Source of the DNA: Pedosphaera sp. | GTDB taxonomy: Bacteria; Verrucomicrobiota; Verrucomicrobiia; Limisphaerales; UBA1096 | Length of the DNA stretch: 46,740 nt | Assembly (NCBI GenBank): GCA_022451065.1 | Contig: JAKUOU010000029.1 | Location: 1 to 46,740 of the forward strand | Direction of reading: 5' to 3' | Translations under genes and position numbers: made by a program | Notes under the pieces: generated by a model | The model's database searches: none | What the model saw: the letters and a program-made list of their open reading frames with translations, nothing else | What the model was told of the DNA's origin: nothing | Part shown: piece after piece, positions 7,695-16,212 of the stretch | Layout: each line of letters starts with the position of its first letter | Position numbering within the stretch: the stretch's first letter is position 1

Positions 7695-8978
7695 ATCATA
7701 ATAAGCAACACAGTCACCCGCCGCCGTTTCGTTCAGCAAACCGCATTCACCATCCTCACCGCCGGCAGCGCCCGCACCTATGCCGCTAACGAGAAACTCG
7801 ACATCGGGATCGTCGGCGTGGTCAACCGGGGTAAAGCTAACCTTAATGGGGTGGTCGGCGAGAACATCGTCTCACTGTGTGACGTGGACAGTAACTTCCT
7901 CTCCCACGAAGCCAGCCGATTTCCGCGTGCCCGCCGGTATGTAGATTTCCGACGAATGATCGGGCGCGAAAAGCTCGATGCGCTCGTCGTCAGCACTCCG
8001 GATCATACCCACGCCGTCGCAACCGCCGCGGGGCTGCACCATGGGCTGCACGTTTATTGCGAAAAACCACTAACACGCACAGTATCCGAGTGCCGCGCCA
8101 TCACCGAACTGGCCCGGCGCAAAAAGCTCATCACGCAAATGGGTACGCAGATTCACGCCGGCGACAATTATCGGCGAGTCGTCGAACTGCTACGCGCGGA
8201 CGCAATCGGCACAGTGAGAGAAGTGCATGTCTGGGTCGGCGGAAACTTTGGTGGCGGCTCACGAGGAACTGAAAAGCACAAAGTTCCAGCCAACCTCAAT
8301 TATGATCTCTGGCTGGGGCCGACCCGTTATCACGTTCCGTATCACCCGACACATCATCCGTTCAACTGGCGCCAATGGTGGGACTTCGCAGGGGGCACGC
8401 TCGCCGACATAGGCTGCCACCACATCGACCTGAGCCACTGGGCGCTTGGTCTGCGGCACCCGAGCCGGATCGAGGTCGTCAAAGGCCCCAAGCCTGACGC
8501 TGAGGCTACGCCGTACACGCTGGTGGTTGATTTTCACTACCTGACCCATGGCAAACAACCCGCCACCAAGCTGCGCTGGTATCATGGCAATGAGCGCCCG
8601 CCACACTTTGCCGAGGGGCTCCTGCCCAAGTGGGGCAACGGCAGCCTGTTCGTCGGTAGCAAGGGCATGCTGCTTGCCGACTACGACAAGCACGTACTGC
8701 TACCAGAAAAGGATTTCAGTGATTTCGAACGCCCCGAGCCCAGCATCTCCCGCTCGCTTGGCCATCACCGAGAGTGGATTAACGCCATCAAGACCGGTGG
8801 CAGCACGACCTGTAACTTCGACTACGCCGGACCGCTGACCGAGGTGGTGCTGCTCGGCAACATCGCTCACCGCACCGGCTCGGCCCTTGAATGGGAGCAT
8901 CGGAAAATGAAACTCACAGGCCACACGGAAGCCGATGAACACATGCAGCACCTCTATCGTGCCGGTTGGAATCTTTAA
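7695..8978 (+). CDS. Exported Gfo/Idh/MocA oxidoreductase with no canonical start codon
   Basis: The frame encodes a twin-arginine-type leader (TRRRFVQQTAF, from about 7716), a Rossmann segment, the EKPLTRTVSEC motif and the C-terminal GGTLADIGCHHIDLSHWAL motif, so the whole family fold is present. There is no in-frame ATG, GTG or TTG between the TAG at 7683-7685 and the GTG at 7818, and starting at that GTG would remove the leader and half the nucleotide-binding motif. A non-canonical ATC/ATA start at 7695-7703 or a lost start codon is therefore implied. The dinucleotide motif is also altered: GIVGVVNRGK where relatives have GVGNRG. I chose 7695 as the earliest ATN codon. It may be a decaying gene. 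No ribosome binding site is visible. Confidence 0.7.
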   Translation: MIISNTVTRRRFVQQTAFTILTAGSARTYAANEKLDIGIVGVVNRGKANLNGVVGENIVSLCDVDSNFLSHEASRFPRARRYVDFRRMIGREKLDALVVSTPDHTHAVATAAGLHHGLHVYCEKPLTRTVSECRAITELARRKKLITQMGTQIHAGDNYRRVVELLRADAIGTVREVHVWVGGNFGGGSRGTEKHKVPANLNYDLWLGPTRYHVPYHPTHHPFNWRQWWDFAGGTLADIGCHHIDLSHWALGLRHPSRIEVVKGPKPDAEATPYTLVVDFHYLTHGKQPATKLRWYHGNERPPHFAEGLLPKWGNGSLFVGSKGMLLADYDKHVLLPEKDFSDFERPEPSISRSLGHHREWINAIKTGGSTTCNFDYAGPLTEVVLLGNIAHRTGSALEWEHRKMKLTGHTEADEHMQHLYRAGWNL

Positions 8979-9042
8979 TCACCACCTGGCCAAGCGCACG
9001 AAAAACTGGCCAAGCCATCTGGCCGCATGCTAGATTTTCGCC

Positions 9043-9603
9043 ATGCCAATCGACCAAGTACTCAATGAAACCGAGGAAAAGATGGCCAAGTCCGAAATGG
9101 CTATGCTGCATGAATTTGAGGGTGTCCGCACCGGTAAAGCCAACCCTGCATTGGTGGAAAACCTCATGGTGGATGCCTACGGGTCAAGCATGCGGATGCG
9201 TGACATGGCCGGCATCACTGCACCCGAGACGCGAATGATCCTTATCCAGCCTTGGGATGCCGGCACAGTGGAAGCCATCGCCAAGGCCATCCAGGCCGCC
9301 AACCTCGGACTCAACCCCGCCATCGACGGTAAAGTCATCCGCCTCGTTCTGCCGGAACTCAGCCAGGAACGCCGCGAGGAACTCGTCAAGGTGGCTAAGA
9401 AGATTACCGAGGACAGCCGAGTGGCTATTCGTCACGTCCGCCGCGATGCCAAGGAGGGCCTAAAAAAATCAGCCAAGGAAGCCGGCGTCTCCGAGGACCA
9501 AATCAAGACCGCCGAGACGCAGGTGCAAAAATTGACCGACGAGTTTATCAAAAAACTCGACGAACATCTCGCCGACAAGGAAAGGGAAATCCTTACGGTA
9601 TAA
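9043..9603 (+). CDS. frr: Ribosome recycling factor
   Basis: The 186-residue protein is full length for RRF, which with EF-G splits post-termination ribosomes. It has the conserved HEFEGVRTGKANPALVENL start, the MILIQPWDAGTVEAIAKAIQAANLGLNP core, and RREELVKVAKKITEDSRVAIRHVRRDAKEGLKK, followed by the helical C-terminus. Start is the ATG at 9043. The usual partners rpsB, tsf and pyrH are absent from the window, so frr stands alone here between an oxidoreductase and a WD40 protein. The short upstream gap (8979-9042) holds two partial copies of the iterated motif (GGCCAAGC). Confidence 0.97.
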   Translation: MPIDQVLNETEEKMAKSEMAMLHEFEGVRTGKANPALVENLMVDAYGSSMRMRDMAGITAPETRMILIQPWDAGTVEAIAKAIQAANLGLNPAIDGKVIRLVLPELSQERREELVKVAKKITEDSRVAIRHVRRDAKEGLKKSAKEAGVSEDQIKTAETQVQKLTDEFIKKLDEHLADKEREILTV

Positions 9604-9725
9604 ACTCAAGTATCTCCCTTGAATACAGAAATATTCAATCCCGAGAATAAAACAGTTATACTCGCGATTAATTTATCGCCCGTCGCGGCAAGTGTTGATT
9701 TCATTGACCACTAAGAAGGCGTGTA

Positions 9726-12700
9726 TCAGTCCTTCGCTACCACCTTGGTTGACTCTTCCGGCGGGGTGAATTTGTGAAGGAGTTTCCCGGTCTCAAGTTC
9801 CCAGACACGTAGAATGCCGTCGAAGCCGCCACCGACTGCCAGTTTGCCGTCCGGCGTCACGTCGCTGGTGTGCATATAGGCGCCGGTGTCCGGCAGACGC
9901 CGCACTTCACCGCCGTCCTCCTTCACCACCTTGACGACATTATCGCCGGCTGAGACAACCGCCTGTGTCCCGATACCGAGGAAGTGTACAGAGGTGACTT
10001 CCTTGTTGAATCCGCTGAACGATTTTTTTTGCTCTCCGTTGAGCAGATTCCAGATTTTCACCGCCTTGTCGGCACCGACACTGGCCAGTACCCGGCCGTT
10101 GCGCTGCCAACTCACTCCCAACACATGGCCTGTGTGCCCTTCCAGCGCACGAAGTTCCCTGCCCCGGTTGGTCTCAAAAATTCGCGCGAAGCGGTCAGTG
10201 CCCCCGGAGGCCAACTGGCTGCCGTCCGGCGAAAAGGCCAGCGCGCAAACCGTGTCGCTGTGCGCCCCGGGAATTCGCAATTCCTCGGAGCCGTCCTCCA
10301 CGTTCCAGATATAAATCTCGCCGCCGCGTGACGGAAAGCCACCGCCGGTGGCCAGCCATTTGCCGTCAGGGCTGAAATCGAGTGCGATCACCCGATCCTC
10401 GATCGGCGAGTCGCTGCCACCGCCACCGATTGAACGCGCCAACGTCCAACCCGACTCTGCCGCTAGCACCGACATCTCAGGCGAACCCCCAGCCAAGGCC
10501 AGACGGTTGCCAGGCAGCACGCAAACAAATCGAGACGGGCGGGCGGAAGAGTTGTAGTCCTGCGAACGTGCTCCGCCCTCGCTTGCCCACGCCTGCAGTC
10601 GCCCGTCGACGGACAGCGTGTAAACCAGTGAACCGTCGTCCGAGTACGTGGCGTGGGCCCAATCCTGCATCCAGGCTGCCGCCGCCGCCTTGCCTTCGGT
10701 GATCACGGCTTCGTGCCGAACGGGCAGTTTGCCGGCCTCCATCTGCTCGTCCCTGGCTTTCTTCAGGTTCGTCTCGGCCGTCTTTATGTTCTTCCCAGTG
10801 AAGCCAACCTCTGACTTTGCTAGGTCTATCTCGAGCTTGGCTTTATCGATCGCACTGCTGGCGTCGGCGATTTTTTTATCGAGATCTTTCTTCTCCTCGG
10901 GCGCTTTCTTTTGACGTTCCTCGAGCTCGGCCAAGGCTTTGGCTTTGCCGTCGAGACCGGTCTGCGCCGGTTTCACTTTCGCCTCGGCAGCGGCGAGCGA
11001 CTGGGTCGCGGCTTGCAACCCTGCTTCCGCCTTGGCCAATTGCTGCTTGACTGGGGCGTGCCGGTCGAGCGCGGACTCGAACTCGCCGGCCTTGCGCTTG
11101 GCCAAAGTAGCGGCGACATCAGCCTGCGTTGTCAGAGTCTTTGCGCCGTTGGCCTTATTGGCAGTGGCCCGGGCATCCGCCGCAAGCTGCCGGGCGTTTT
11201 GAGCGGCTGAGCCAAGCGCCATCAACTCGTCGGACAACTTGGACTTGACTGCGGCGACCTGATCCCTGGCCTGTGTAGCCTTGGCCAGGGTATCCTTGGC
11301 TTGACTGACCTGTGCCTGCGCCGTCTTCAATGCTCCATCTGCATCAGCCTTGTTTTTTTTCGCAGCCTCAATATTGCTCGGCAGAACGGCAATTTCGTCT
11401 GCAAGTTTTTTCAGACCGGCTTCCGTATCGGTCTTTTCCTTCGTTTTGTCGGTCAAGGTTTTCTCGTGCTTGGCCAATGCCTCCGCTGCTTTTTTCGCAG
11501 CATCCTGATCCTTTTTGAGTTCCTTCTCTTTGCTCTCGACGTTGGACTTGTGGTGGACGACCTCGGCCTTCACGAACGCCAACGCCTGCTCAGCGCGGGC
11601 CACCGACTCAGCTGCGGTTGGATTACCTTGCAACTGGGCGGTCATCGCCCATTTGTCCGTTTCCCAAAGTTTCGCCGTTGGGCCGCCGAGCGTCACGATT
11701 TGCTTGCCATCGGCGCGAACCCGCAATCCAGAAATCGGCGCTCCATGGTCGATCTCCTTTTGCACCTTACCGTCGCTGACATTGAGAACGATCACCTTGC
11801 TGTCGGCGCGACCGGCCAACACTGCTTCGCCACCCGGCAATACCGCCAGTGCCGTGATGTCGCCCCCTGTCTTCCATTCATTCAAGACCCGGCCGGGGTT
11901 GATCACAGCCCAAGCCCTGATCACGCCATCGGGATGCGCCGAAACAAGTTGCCGGTCGTTCAACCAGGCAACTGCGCGCGCGTCCAGCGGCGACGACTCG
12001 CGGGTGGCACGCTCGCCGGTCGCTGTTTCCCAGGTACGCACCCAGCCATCGTCGAACAGCACAGCGACTTTTTCTCCGTTTGGCGACAAAGCCAGTTGCC
12101 CGGCGGCCTGGCCTTGAATTTGGGCGTGCCAAAGCGGCAGGGTGCTTTGAAGGTCGATTGCCTGCACGCTCCCTGCCAAGCCGGCAGCCACCACGCGCGC
12201 TTGACCAAGCGCGACACCGATCGCCGTGACTGTCTCGCCACGGGGGAGCAGGTTTAGGAGTTCATTGGCTGATGCCTGGTCACGACGCCAAAGCTTGGCC
12301 ACGCGATACCCGCCGGAGGCCAGGGTTTGGCCATCGGGGCTGAATGAGAGCGACTGAACCACGTCGCGATGCGCCACAGCGGCCCCAGCGGGACTGCCCT
12401 TGGCCAAGGCGAAGTCGACCAACCGTGCGGCCAGTCGACGGGTTGGCAGATGGTAGACAAAAACCTGATTGCCTCTACCACAAGCAGCGTACTGGCCGTC
12501 CGGTGAAATGGCGGTGGTGTAAATCGCATTAACGACGAAAGGAAGTGGACGCCACTTCAAATCTTGCGATACCAGCGGCACTTCGCCCGTAGCGCCCTCG
12601 TCGATCCACAGCCTGATAAGCCCAAGCTGGTGCGGCGTCAGCCTTTCGGCACTGACCTTGTTTCGGCGGGGTGGCATGAACGGTTTCTCGATCTGCCGGA

Positions 12701-12998
12701 CATGCGCCATCAACCGACTTTTATCGGCATTTCCCGGCACAACCATCACCCCACTCTCGCCACCCTTGGCGATGGTCGCAGGCGTCTCGAGGTTCAGTTC
12801 GCCTTCGGCGTCCCGGGTATTATGACAGGCGAGGCAGTTTTTACGCAGGATCGGCAGAATCTCGCGGGTGAAATCGACCGGCTTCTCCCGGCTCAACTCA
12901 GCGACCTCAAGCCCGGCCGACGCCTCTGCTGCAAAAAGCGGCAGTCCGGCCAAGATTAAGTTCCAGGCCATCATCATACTCAGGATCGTGTACTTCAT
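9726..12998 (-). CDS. Giant exported protein: cytochrome c domain, WD40 propeller, coiled coil, WD40 propeller
   Basis: The 1090-residue product has a signal peptide (MKYTILSMMMAWNLILAGLPLFA) and then a PVC-type cytochrome c domain with heme motif CLACH at residues 55-59 and the phrase MPPRRNKVSAERLT further on. Next come WD40-type repeats to about residue 460 (for example LSFSPDGQTLASGGYRVAKLW). About 300 residues of Lys/Ala/Glu-rich heptad sequence follow (about 470-775), and a second set of WD40 repeats runs to the C-terminus (for example ALAFSPDGSQLASGGTDRFARIF). The layout suggests two extracytoplasmic propellers held apart by a long rod, with one heme. Such proteins are typical of planctomycetes and verrucomicrobia, but their function is unknown. 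It appears to be a single-gene transcript, divergent from the oxidoreductase at 13179. Confidence 0.85.
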   Translation of the reverse strand: MKYTILSMMMAWNLILAGLPLFAAEASAGLEVAELSREKPVDFTREILPILRKNCLACHNTRDAEGELNLETPATIAKGGESGVMVVPGNADKSRLMAHVRQIEKPFMPPRRNKVSAERLTPHQLGLIRLWIDEGATGEVPLVSQDLKWRPLPFVVNAIYTTAISPDGQYAACGRGNQVFVYHLPTRRLAARLVDFALAKGSPAGAAVAHRDVVQSLSFSPDGQTLASGGYRVAKLWRRDQASANELLNLLPRGETVTAIGVALGQARVVAAGLAGSVQAIDLQSTLPLWHAQIQGQAAGQLALSPNGEKVAVLFDDGWVRTWETATGERATRESSPLDARAVAWLNDRQLVSAHPDGVIRAWAVINPGRVLNEWKTGGDITALAVLPGGEAVLAGRADSKVIVLNVSDGKVQKEIDHGAPISGLRVRADGKQIVTLGGPTAKLWETDKWAMTAQLQGNPTAAESVARAEQALAFVKAEVVHHKSNVESKEKELKKDQDAAKKAAEALAKHEKTLTDKTKEKTDTEAGLKKLADEIAVLPSNIEAAKKNKADADGALKTAQAQVSQAKDTLAKATQARDQVAAVKSKLSDELMALGSAAQNARQLAADARATANKANGAKTLTTQADVAATLAKRKAGEFESALDRHAPVKQQLAKAEAGLQAATQSLAAAEAKVKPAQTGLDGKAKALAELEERQKKAPEEKKDLDKKIADASSAIDKAKLEIDLAKSEVGFTGKNIKTAETNLKKARDEQMEAGKLPVRHEAVITEGKAAAAAWMQDWAHATYSDDGSLVYTLSVDGRLQAWASEGGARSQDYNSSARPSRFVCVLPGNRLALAGGSPEMSVLAAESGWTLARSIGGGGSDSPIEDRVIALDFSPDGKWLATGGGFPSRGGEIYIWNVEDGSEELRIPGAHSDTVCALAFSPDGSQLASGGTDRFARIFETNRGRELRALEGHTGHVLGVSWQRNGRVLASVGADKAVKIWNLLNGEQKKSFSGFNKEVTSVHFLGIGTQAVVSAGDNVVKVVKEDGGEVRRLPDTGAYMHTSDVTPDGKLAVGGGFDGILRVWELETGKLLHKFTPPEESTKVVAKD
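12198..12211 (+). repeat. Iterated 14-mer, asymmetric form
   Basis: Exact CGCTTGACCAAGCG inside the WD40 gene, read on the minus strand as Ala-Leu-Gly-Gln-Ala within the first propeller. Confidence 0.8.
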
Positions 12999-13178
12999 TA
13001 CAGGTTGAGGAATGCTCCCCTTTTTTTTACCGGATTAAAAGCTGTTTTTGTGCCGGCCCATGAATAACCAAGCATATTTAGCCGTTCGCTAAGGCGGCGA
13101 AAAAAACTACCCCGAATTCAGCTCGGGCTTTGACTCGCCGGGAAAGAGGTCTAGAGTGGGCAAAGACAATAGGAAAAA

Positions 13179-14522
13179 GTGGTGAGTCAACTTCAAGAGA
13201 AATCCCCATCGAGCAGCAACCGCCGCAGGTTCATCAAGCAGGCCGCCGCCGCCACGGCCGTGGCTGGATCGGGAAATCTCATCAAGACACCGGTTTACGG
13301 CCAGAACCAGGCACCCTCAGCCGGCCGGGTGCTCGGGGCCAACGACCGCATCAATGTCGGCTTCGTCGGTGTGGGCAACCAGGGGTTTAACACCCATATT
13401 CGGGAGATAAAAAACAACGCCGCCAAGCACAATGCTCAGGCCGCCGCCGCGTGCGACGTTTTCTCAGAGTACCGCGACCGCGCACAGCAGTTCATGGGCA
13501 TCCAGTCCGGCGACGTTTACAACGACCACCGGAGGCTGCTTGATCGAAAGGACATCGACGCGGTGATCATCGCCACGGTGGATCACTGGCACGCGCCGGT
13601 TGCTATCGACTCGATGAACGCCGGCAAGCATGTGCTGATCGAGAAACCGATGACCCGCTACCTCAGCGAGGGATTCGATGTGTACGACACCTGCAAACGC
13701 ACCAAGCGCGTGATGCAGATCGGAGCGGTGTTCTGCATCGAGGAGAAATGGCACCGGGCCGCACAGCTGGTCCGCGACGGGATGATCGGCCCGCTTGTTC
13801 TCGGGCAATCCTCCTACTGCCGTAATAGCCCCGAGGGCGAGTGGAACTACACCATCAATCCGAAGTTGACCGATAAGAGTATCGACTGGAGCCGCTGGCT
13901 CGGCAAAACCGGCAAGCGCCCGTTCAACGCCAACCACTTCTTTCGGTGGCGCAAATACAATCCCTACTGCTGCGGCATCCTCGGCGATTTACTTGCGCAC
14001 AAGATCCACCCCCTGATGATCGCCAGCGGTAACCCGGAATTCCCGGAGCGCGTCGCCTGCCTTGGCACAAAAGAGATTACCAAAGATCGCGACGTGCCGG
14101 ACAACACGCAGGTGCTGGCTACCTTCCCCAGCGGCTACACGCTAATGGTCGTCGGCAGCACGGTGAATCAGCAGGGACTTCCAGAGATGCTGCGCGGCCA
14201 CCACGGTACGCTCTACTTCGGCGGCGACAAGGTGGACCTGAAACCGGAGACGCCGTTCGTTGACGAGATTGATCCCGAGAGCTTCAACGACCTCAAACCA
14301 AGCGGGGCGGATTTCTTCGCCGAGCACGCCGACTGGTTCAAAGTCATCCGCAACGGTGGCGAAACCAAGGGCAACATCAACCTCTCAATGCGGGCCCAGG
14401 TGGTCATCTCGCTGGCTGAGATGTCCGAGAGAATGAGTCTCACGCTGTTGTTTGACGAGAAGAGCCGGAAAATCACCACAGGCACCGGCCAGGAGGTGCA
14501 GCCTCTCAACTACCCAGCATAA
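13179..14522 (+). CDS. Exported Gfo/Idh/MocA family oxidoreductase
   Basis: The 447-residue protein has a twin-arginine leader (SSNRRRFIKQAAAATAVAG), which implies export as a folded enzyme with its cofactor bound. The Rossmann motif NVGFVGVGNQGFN follows, then ATVDHWHAPVAIDSMNAGKHVLIEKPMTR with the conserved EKP lysine, and the late motif GILGDLLAHKIHPLM. Family members oxidise sugars or related polyols with NAD(P). Two GTG codons stand side by side at 13179 and 13182; either may be the start and there is no ATG nearer the leader. It is divergent from the WD40 gene, with 180 bases between them, and is followed by a hairpin terminator. It is the first of four paralogues in 6 kb. Confidence 0.85.
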   Translation: MVSQLQEKSPSSSNRRRFIKQAAAATAVAGSGNLIKTPVYGQNQAPSAGRVLGANDRINVGFVGVGNQGFNTHIREIKNNAAKHNAQAAAACDVFSEYRDRAQQFMGIQSGDVYNDHRRLLDRKDIDAVIIATVDHWHAPVAIDSMNAGKHVLIEKPMTRYLSEGFDVYDTCKRTKRVMQIGAVFCIEEKWHRAAQLVRDGMIGPLVLGQSSYCRNSPEGEWNYTINPKLTDKSIDWSRWLGKTGKRPFNANHFFRWRKYNPYCCGILGDLLAHKIHPLMIASGNPEFPERVACLGTKEITKDRDVPDNTQVLATFPSGYTLMVVGSTVNQQGLPEMLRGHHGTLYFGGDKVDLKPETPFVDEIDPESFNDLKPSGADFFAEHADWFKVIRNGGETKGNINLSMRAQVVISLAEMSERMSLTLLFDEKSRKITTGTGQEVQPLNYPA

Positions 14523-14544
14523 GACGCTGGCCGCAAGCGAATTA

Positions 14545-14574
14545 CAAAAGCCCCGCCACTTGGCGGGTTTTTTT
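14545..14574 (+). terminator. Intrinsic terminator
   Basis: CCCGCC (14552-14557), loop ACTT and GGCGGG (14562-14567) are followed by a run of seven T, 22 bases after the stop codon of the oxidoreductase at 13179-14522. Confidence 0.85.
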
Positions 14575-14616
14575 GTACTTGTCCAGGCATCCGATGCAGA
14601 CGGAAGCATCAGCCTC

Positions 14617-14630
14617 CGCTTGGCCAAGTT
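14617..14630 (+). repeat. Iterated 14-mer, two mismatches
   Basis: CGCTTGGCCAAGTT in the intergenic gap between a terminator and the next oxidoreductase gene; the last two bases differ from the symmetric consensus. Confidence 0.45.
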
Positions 14631-14729
14631 TTTTCTGTTTTTTCCGGCGAGGAACCGGTAGATTTTCTGTTTCCGGCGATATCATGGTGATGTTTTCCGG
14701 TGTTTCCATCTATCCAAAATACACTAAAA

Positions 14730-16115
14730 ATGACAAAAACTCCATCGAACGAGCTGACACGCCGTAAATTTATTTCACACTCCTCGGCAGCGTTGAGCGC
14801 CGCAGCTTTTGGTCCCTTCATCCTCCGGGGCCAGAACCTGAACAGCAAAATCAATGCGGCCGCTATCGGTGCTGGTGGCAAGGGCAGCAGCGACACGGAT
14901 AACAATGCACGTTGCGGTGCCAACATTGTCGCACTATGCGACGTGGACCTGAACACACTCAGGGCTCGTGGTGAAAAATATCCTGGGGCCGCCACATTCC
15001 AGGACTATCGCAAGATGCTGGACAAAATGGGCAAGTCCATTGATGCCGTCTCGGTGTCCACCCCAGACCACATGCACGCTGTCGCCGCCATAGCAGCCAT
15101 GAAGATGGGCAAACACGTGTACGTCCAGAAGCCCCTCACCCAGTCCGTCTATGAGGCTCGGATCATGCGCAAGGTGGCCAAGGAGCAAAAGGTGGCCACA
15201 CAAATGGGGAACCAAGGCAGCGCCGGAAGTGGATTACGCCGTGCTGTGCAGGTGATTCATTCCGGTATCATCGGCGACGTGACAGAATTGCACGTATGGT
15301 CGAACCGCCCGGTCTGGCCGCAGGGCATTGACCGTCCAAAGGGAGCGGATCCGATCCCGGAACACTTGGACTGGAATATATGGCAAGGCCCAGCTGAGCA
15401 CCGCCCGTACAAGGCAGGGGTTTACCATACGTTTAAATGGCGTGGCTGGCAGGCGTACGGCACCGGGGCACTGGGTGATATGGCCTGCCATACTGTCAAT
15501 ATGCCTTTCCGTGCACTCAAGATGGGGTATCCAGACGTGGTCGAGGCGGAAGATTTTTCCCCAATGAACAAGGAGACCTATCCACTCAACTCTCGCCTTC
15601 GTTTTGAATTCCCCGCCCGCGATGGCATGGTTCCGTTGAAGTTCTGGTGGTACGACGGCAAGAAGGATGGCAAACAAAACCAGCCGCACAGTGACATCGC
15701 CTCAAAAATCAACAGCACCTTCGGCAACATACGAGGTAGCGGGTGCTTGCTGATTGGCTCCAAGGGCCAAATCTACACCCCGGACGACTACGGTTCCCGT
15801 TACTACGTCGCCTTGAATGATGAGAAAAAATTCAAGGACAGTAGAAAACACGGGGCAGACCAGGCGATTGCGGATGATTTCTGGAAATCCCCCGGGCACA
15901 ATCAGGAATGGTTCGACATGATGAATGGCGGACGCGCTGCGTACTCAAACTTTGACAACGCAGCCTACCTGACCGAGATCATCCTGCTCGGCTGTATCGC
16001 CTTAAGGGTCGGCAAAAAGAAGATGGAATGGGACGGCCCGAACATGAAGTCGCCCAACACCCCGGAGGCGGCACAGTACGTCAAGCGCGACTACCTGAAC
16101 GGTTACACGCTGTAA
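14730..16115 (+). CDS. Exported Gfo/Idh/MocA family oxidoreductase
   Basis: From the ATG at 14730 the product is 461 residues. An in-frame GTG at 14700 would add ten residues ahead of the leader. The leader LTRRKFISHSSAALSAAAFG is twin-arginine-like. Family motifs are AAIGAGGKGSSDTDNN (nucleotide binding), DHMHAVAAIAAMKMGKHVYV followed by QKPLTQS, and GTGALGDMACHTVNMPFRAL. The usual EKP motif reads QKP here, so the glutamate is replaced while the lysine is kept, as occurs in some PVC paralogues. It lies between two terminators and so is probably transcribed alone. Substrate unknown, with a sugar or polyol likely from the family. Confidence 0.85.
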   Translation: MTKTPSNELTRRKFISHSSAALSAAAFGPFILRGQNLNSKINAAAIGAGGKGSSDTDNNARCGANIVALCDVDLNTLRARGEKYPGAATFQDYRKMLDKMGKSIDAVSVSTPDHMHAVAAIAAMKMGKHVYVQKPLTQSVYEARIMRKVAKEQKVATQMGNQGSAGSGLRRAVQVIHSGIIGDVTELHVWSNRPVWPQGIDRPKGADPIPEHLDWNIWQGPAEHRPYKAGVYHTFKWRGWQAYGTGALGDMACHTVNMPFRALKMGYPDVVEAEDFSPMNKETYPLNSRLRFEFPARDGMVPLKFWWYDGKKDGKQNQPHSDIASKINSTFGNIRGSGCLLIGSKGQIYTPDDYGSRYYVALNDEKKFKDSRKHGADQAIADDFWKSPGHNQEWFDMMNGGRAAYSNFDNAAYLTEIILLGCIALRVGKKKMEWDGPNMKSPNTPEAAQYVKRDYLNGYTL

Positions 16116-16140
16116 CCGACCTATAAACTCTCGGGGAATA

Positions 16141-16172
16141 CCCGGCCAGCCAAGTCGCTGCGCCGGGTTTTT
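16141..16172 (+). terminator. Intrinsic terminator
   Basis: CCCGGC (16141-16146) pairs with GCCGGG (16162-16167), followed by five T, 25 bases after the preceding stop codon. The loop is long (15 bases) and contains GCCAAG. Confidence 0.6.
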
Positions 16173-16197
16173 CAATGAACCGTTGAAAACAGCCAAT

Positions 16198-16210
16198 CGC
16201 TTGGCAAGCG
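16198..16210 (+). repeat. Iterated palindrome lacking one central base
   Basis: CGCTTGGCAAGCG is the symmetric consensus minus one central C. It lies just past the stop codon of the minus-strand oxidoreductase that ends at 16213. Confidence 0.5.
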
Positions 16211-16212
16211 CG

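Noticed and set aside
11301-12257. A 318-codon open frame on the plus strand opposite the WD40 gene
   Set aside because: It is antisense to a gene with clear heme, WD40 and coiled-coil content, and its translation is Cys/Arg/His-rich with no recognisable motif.
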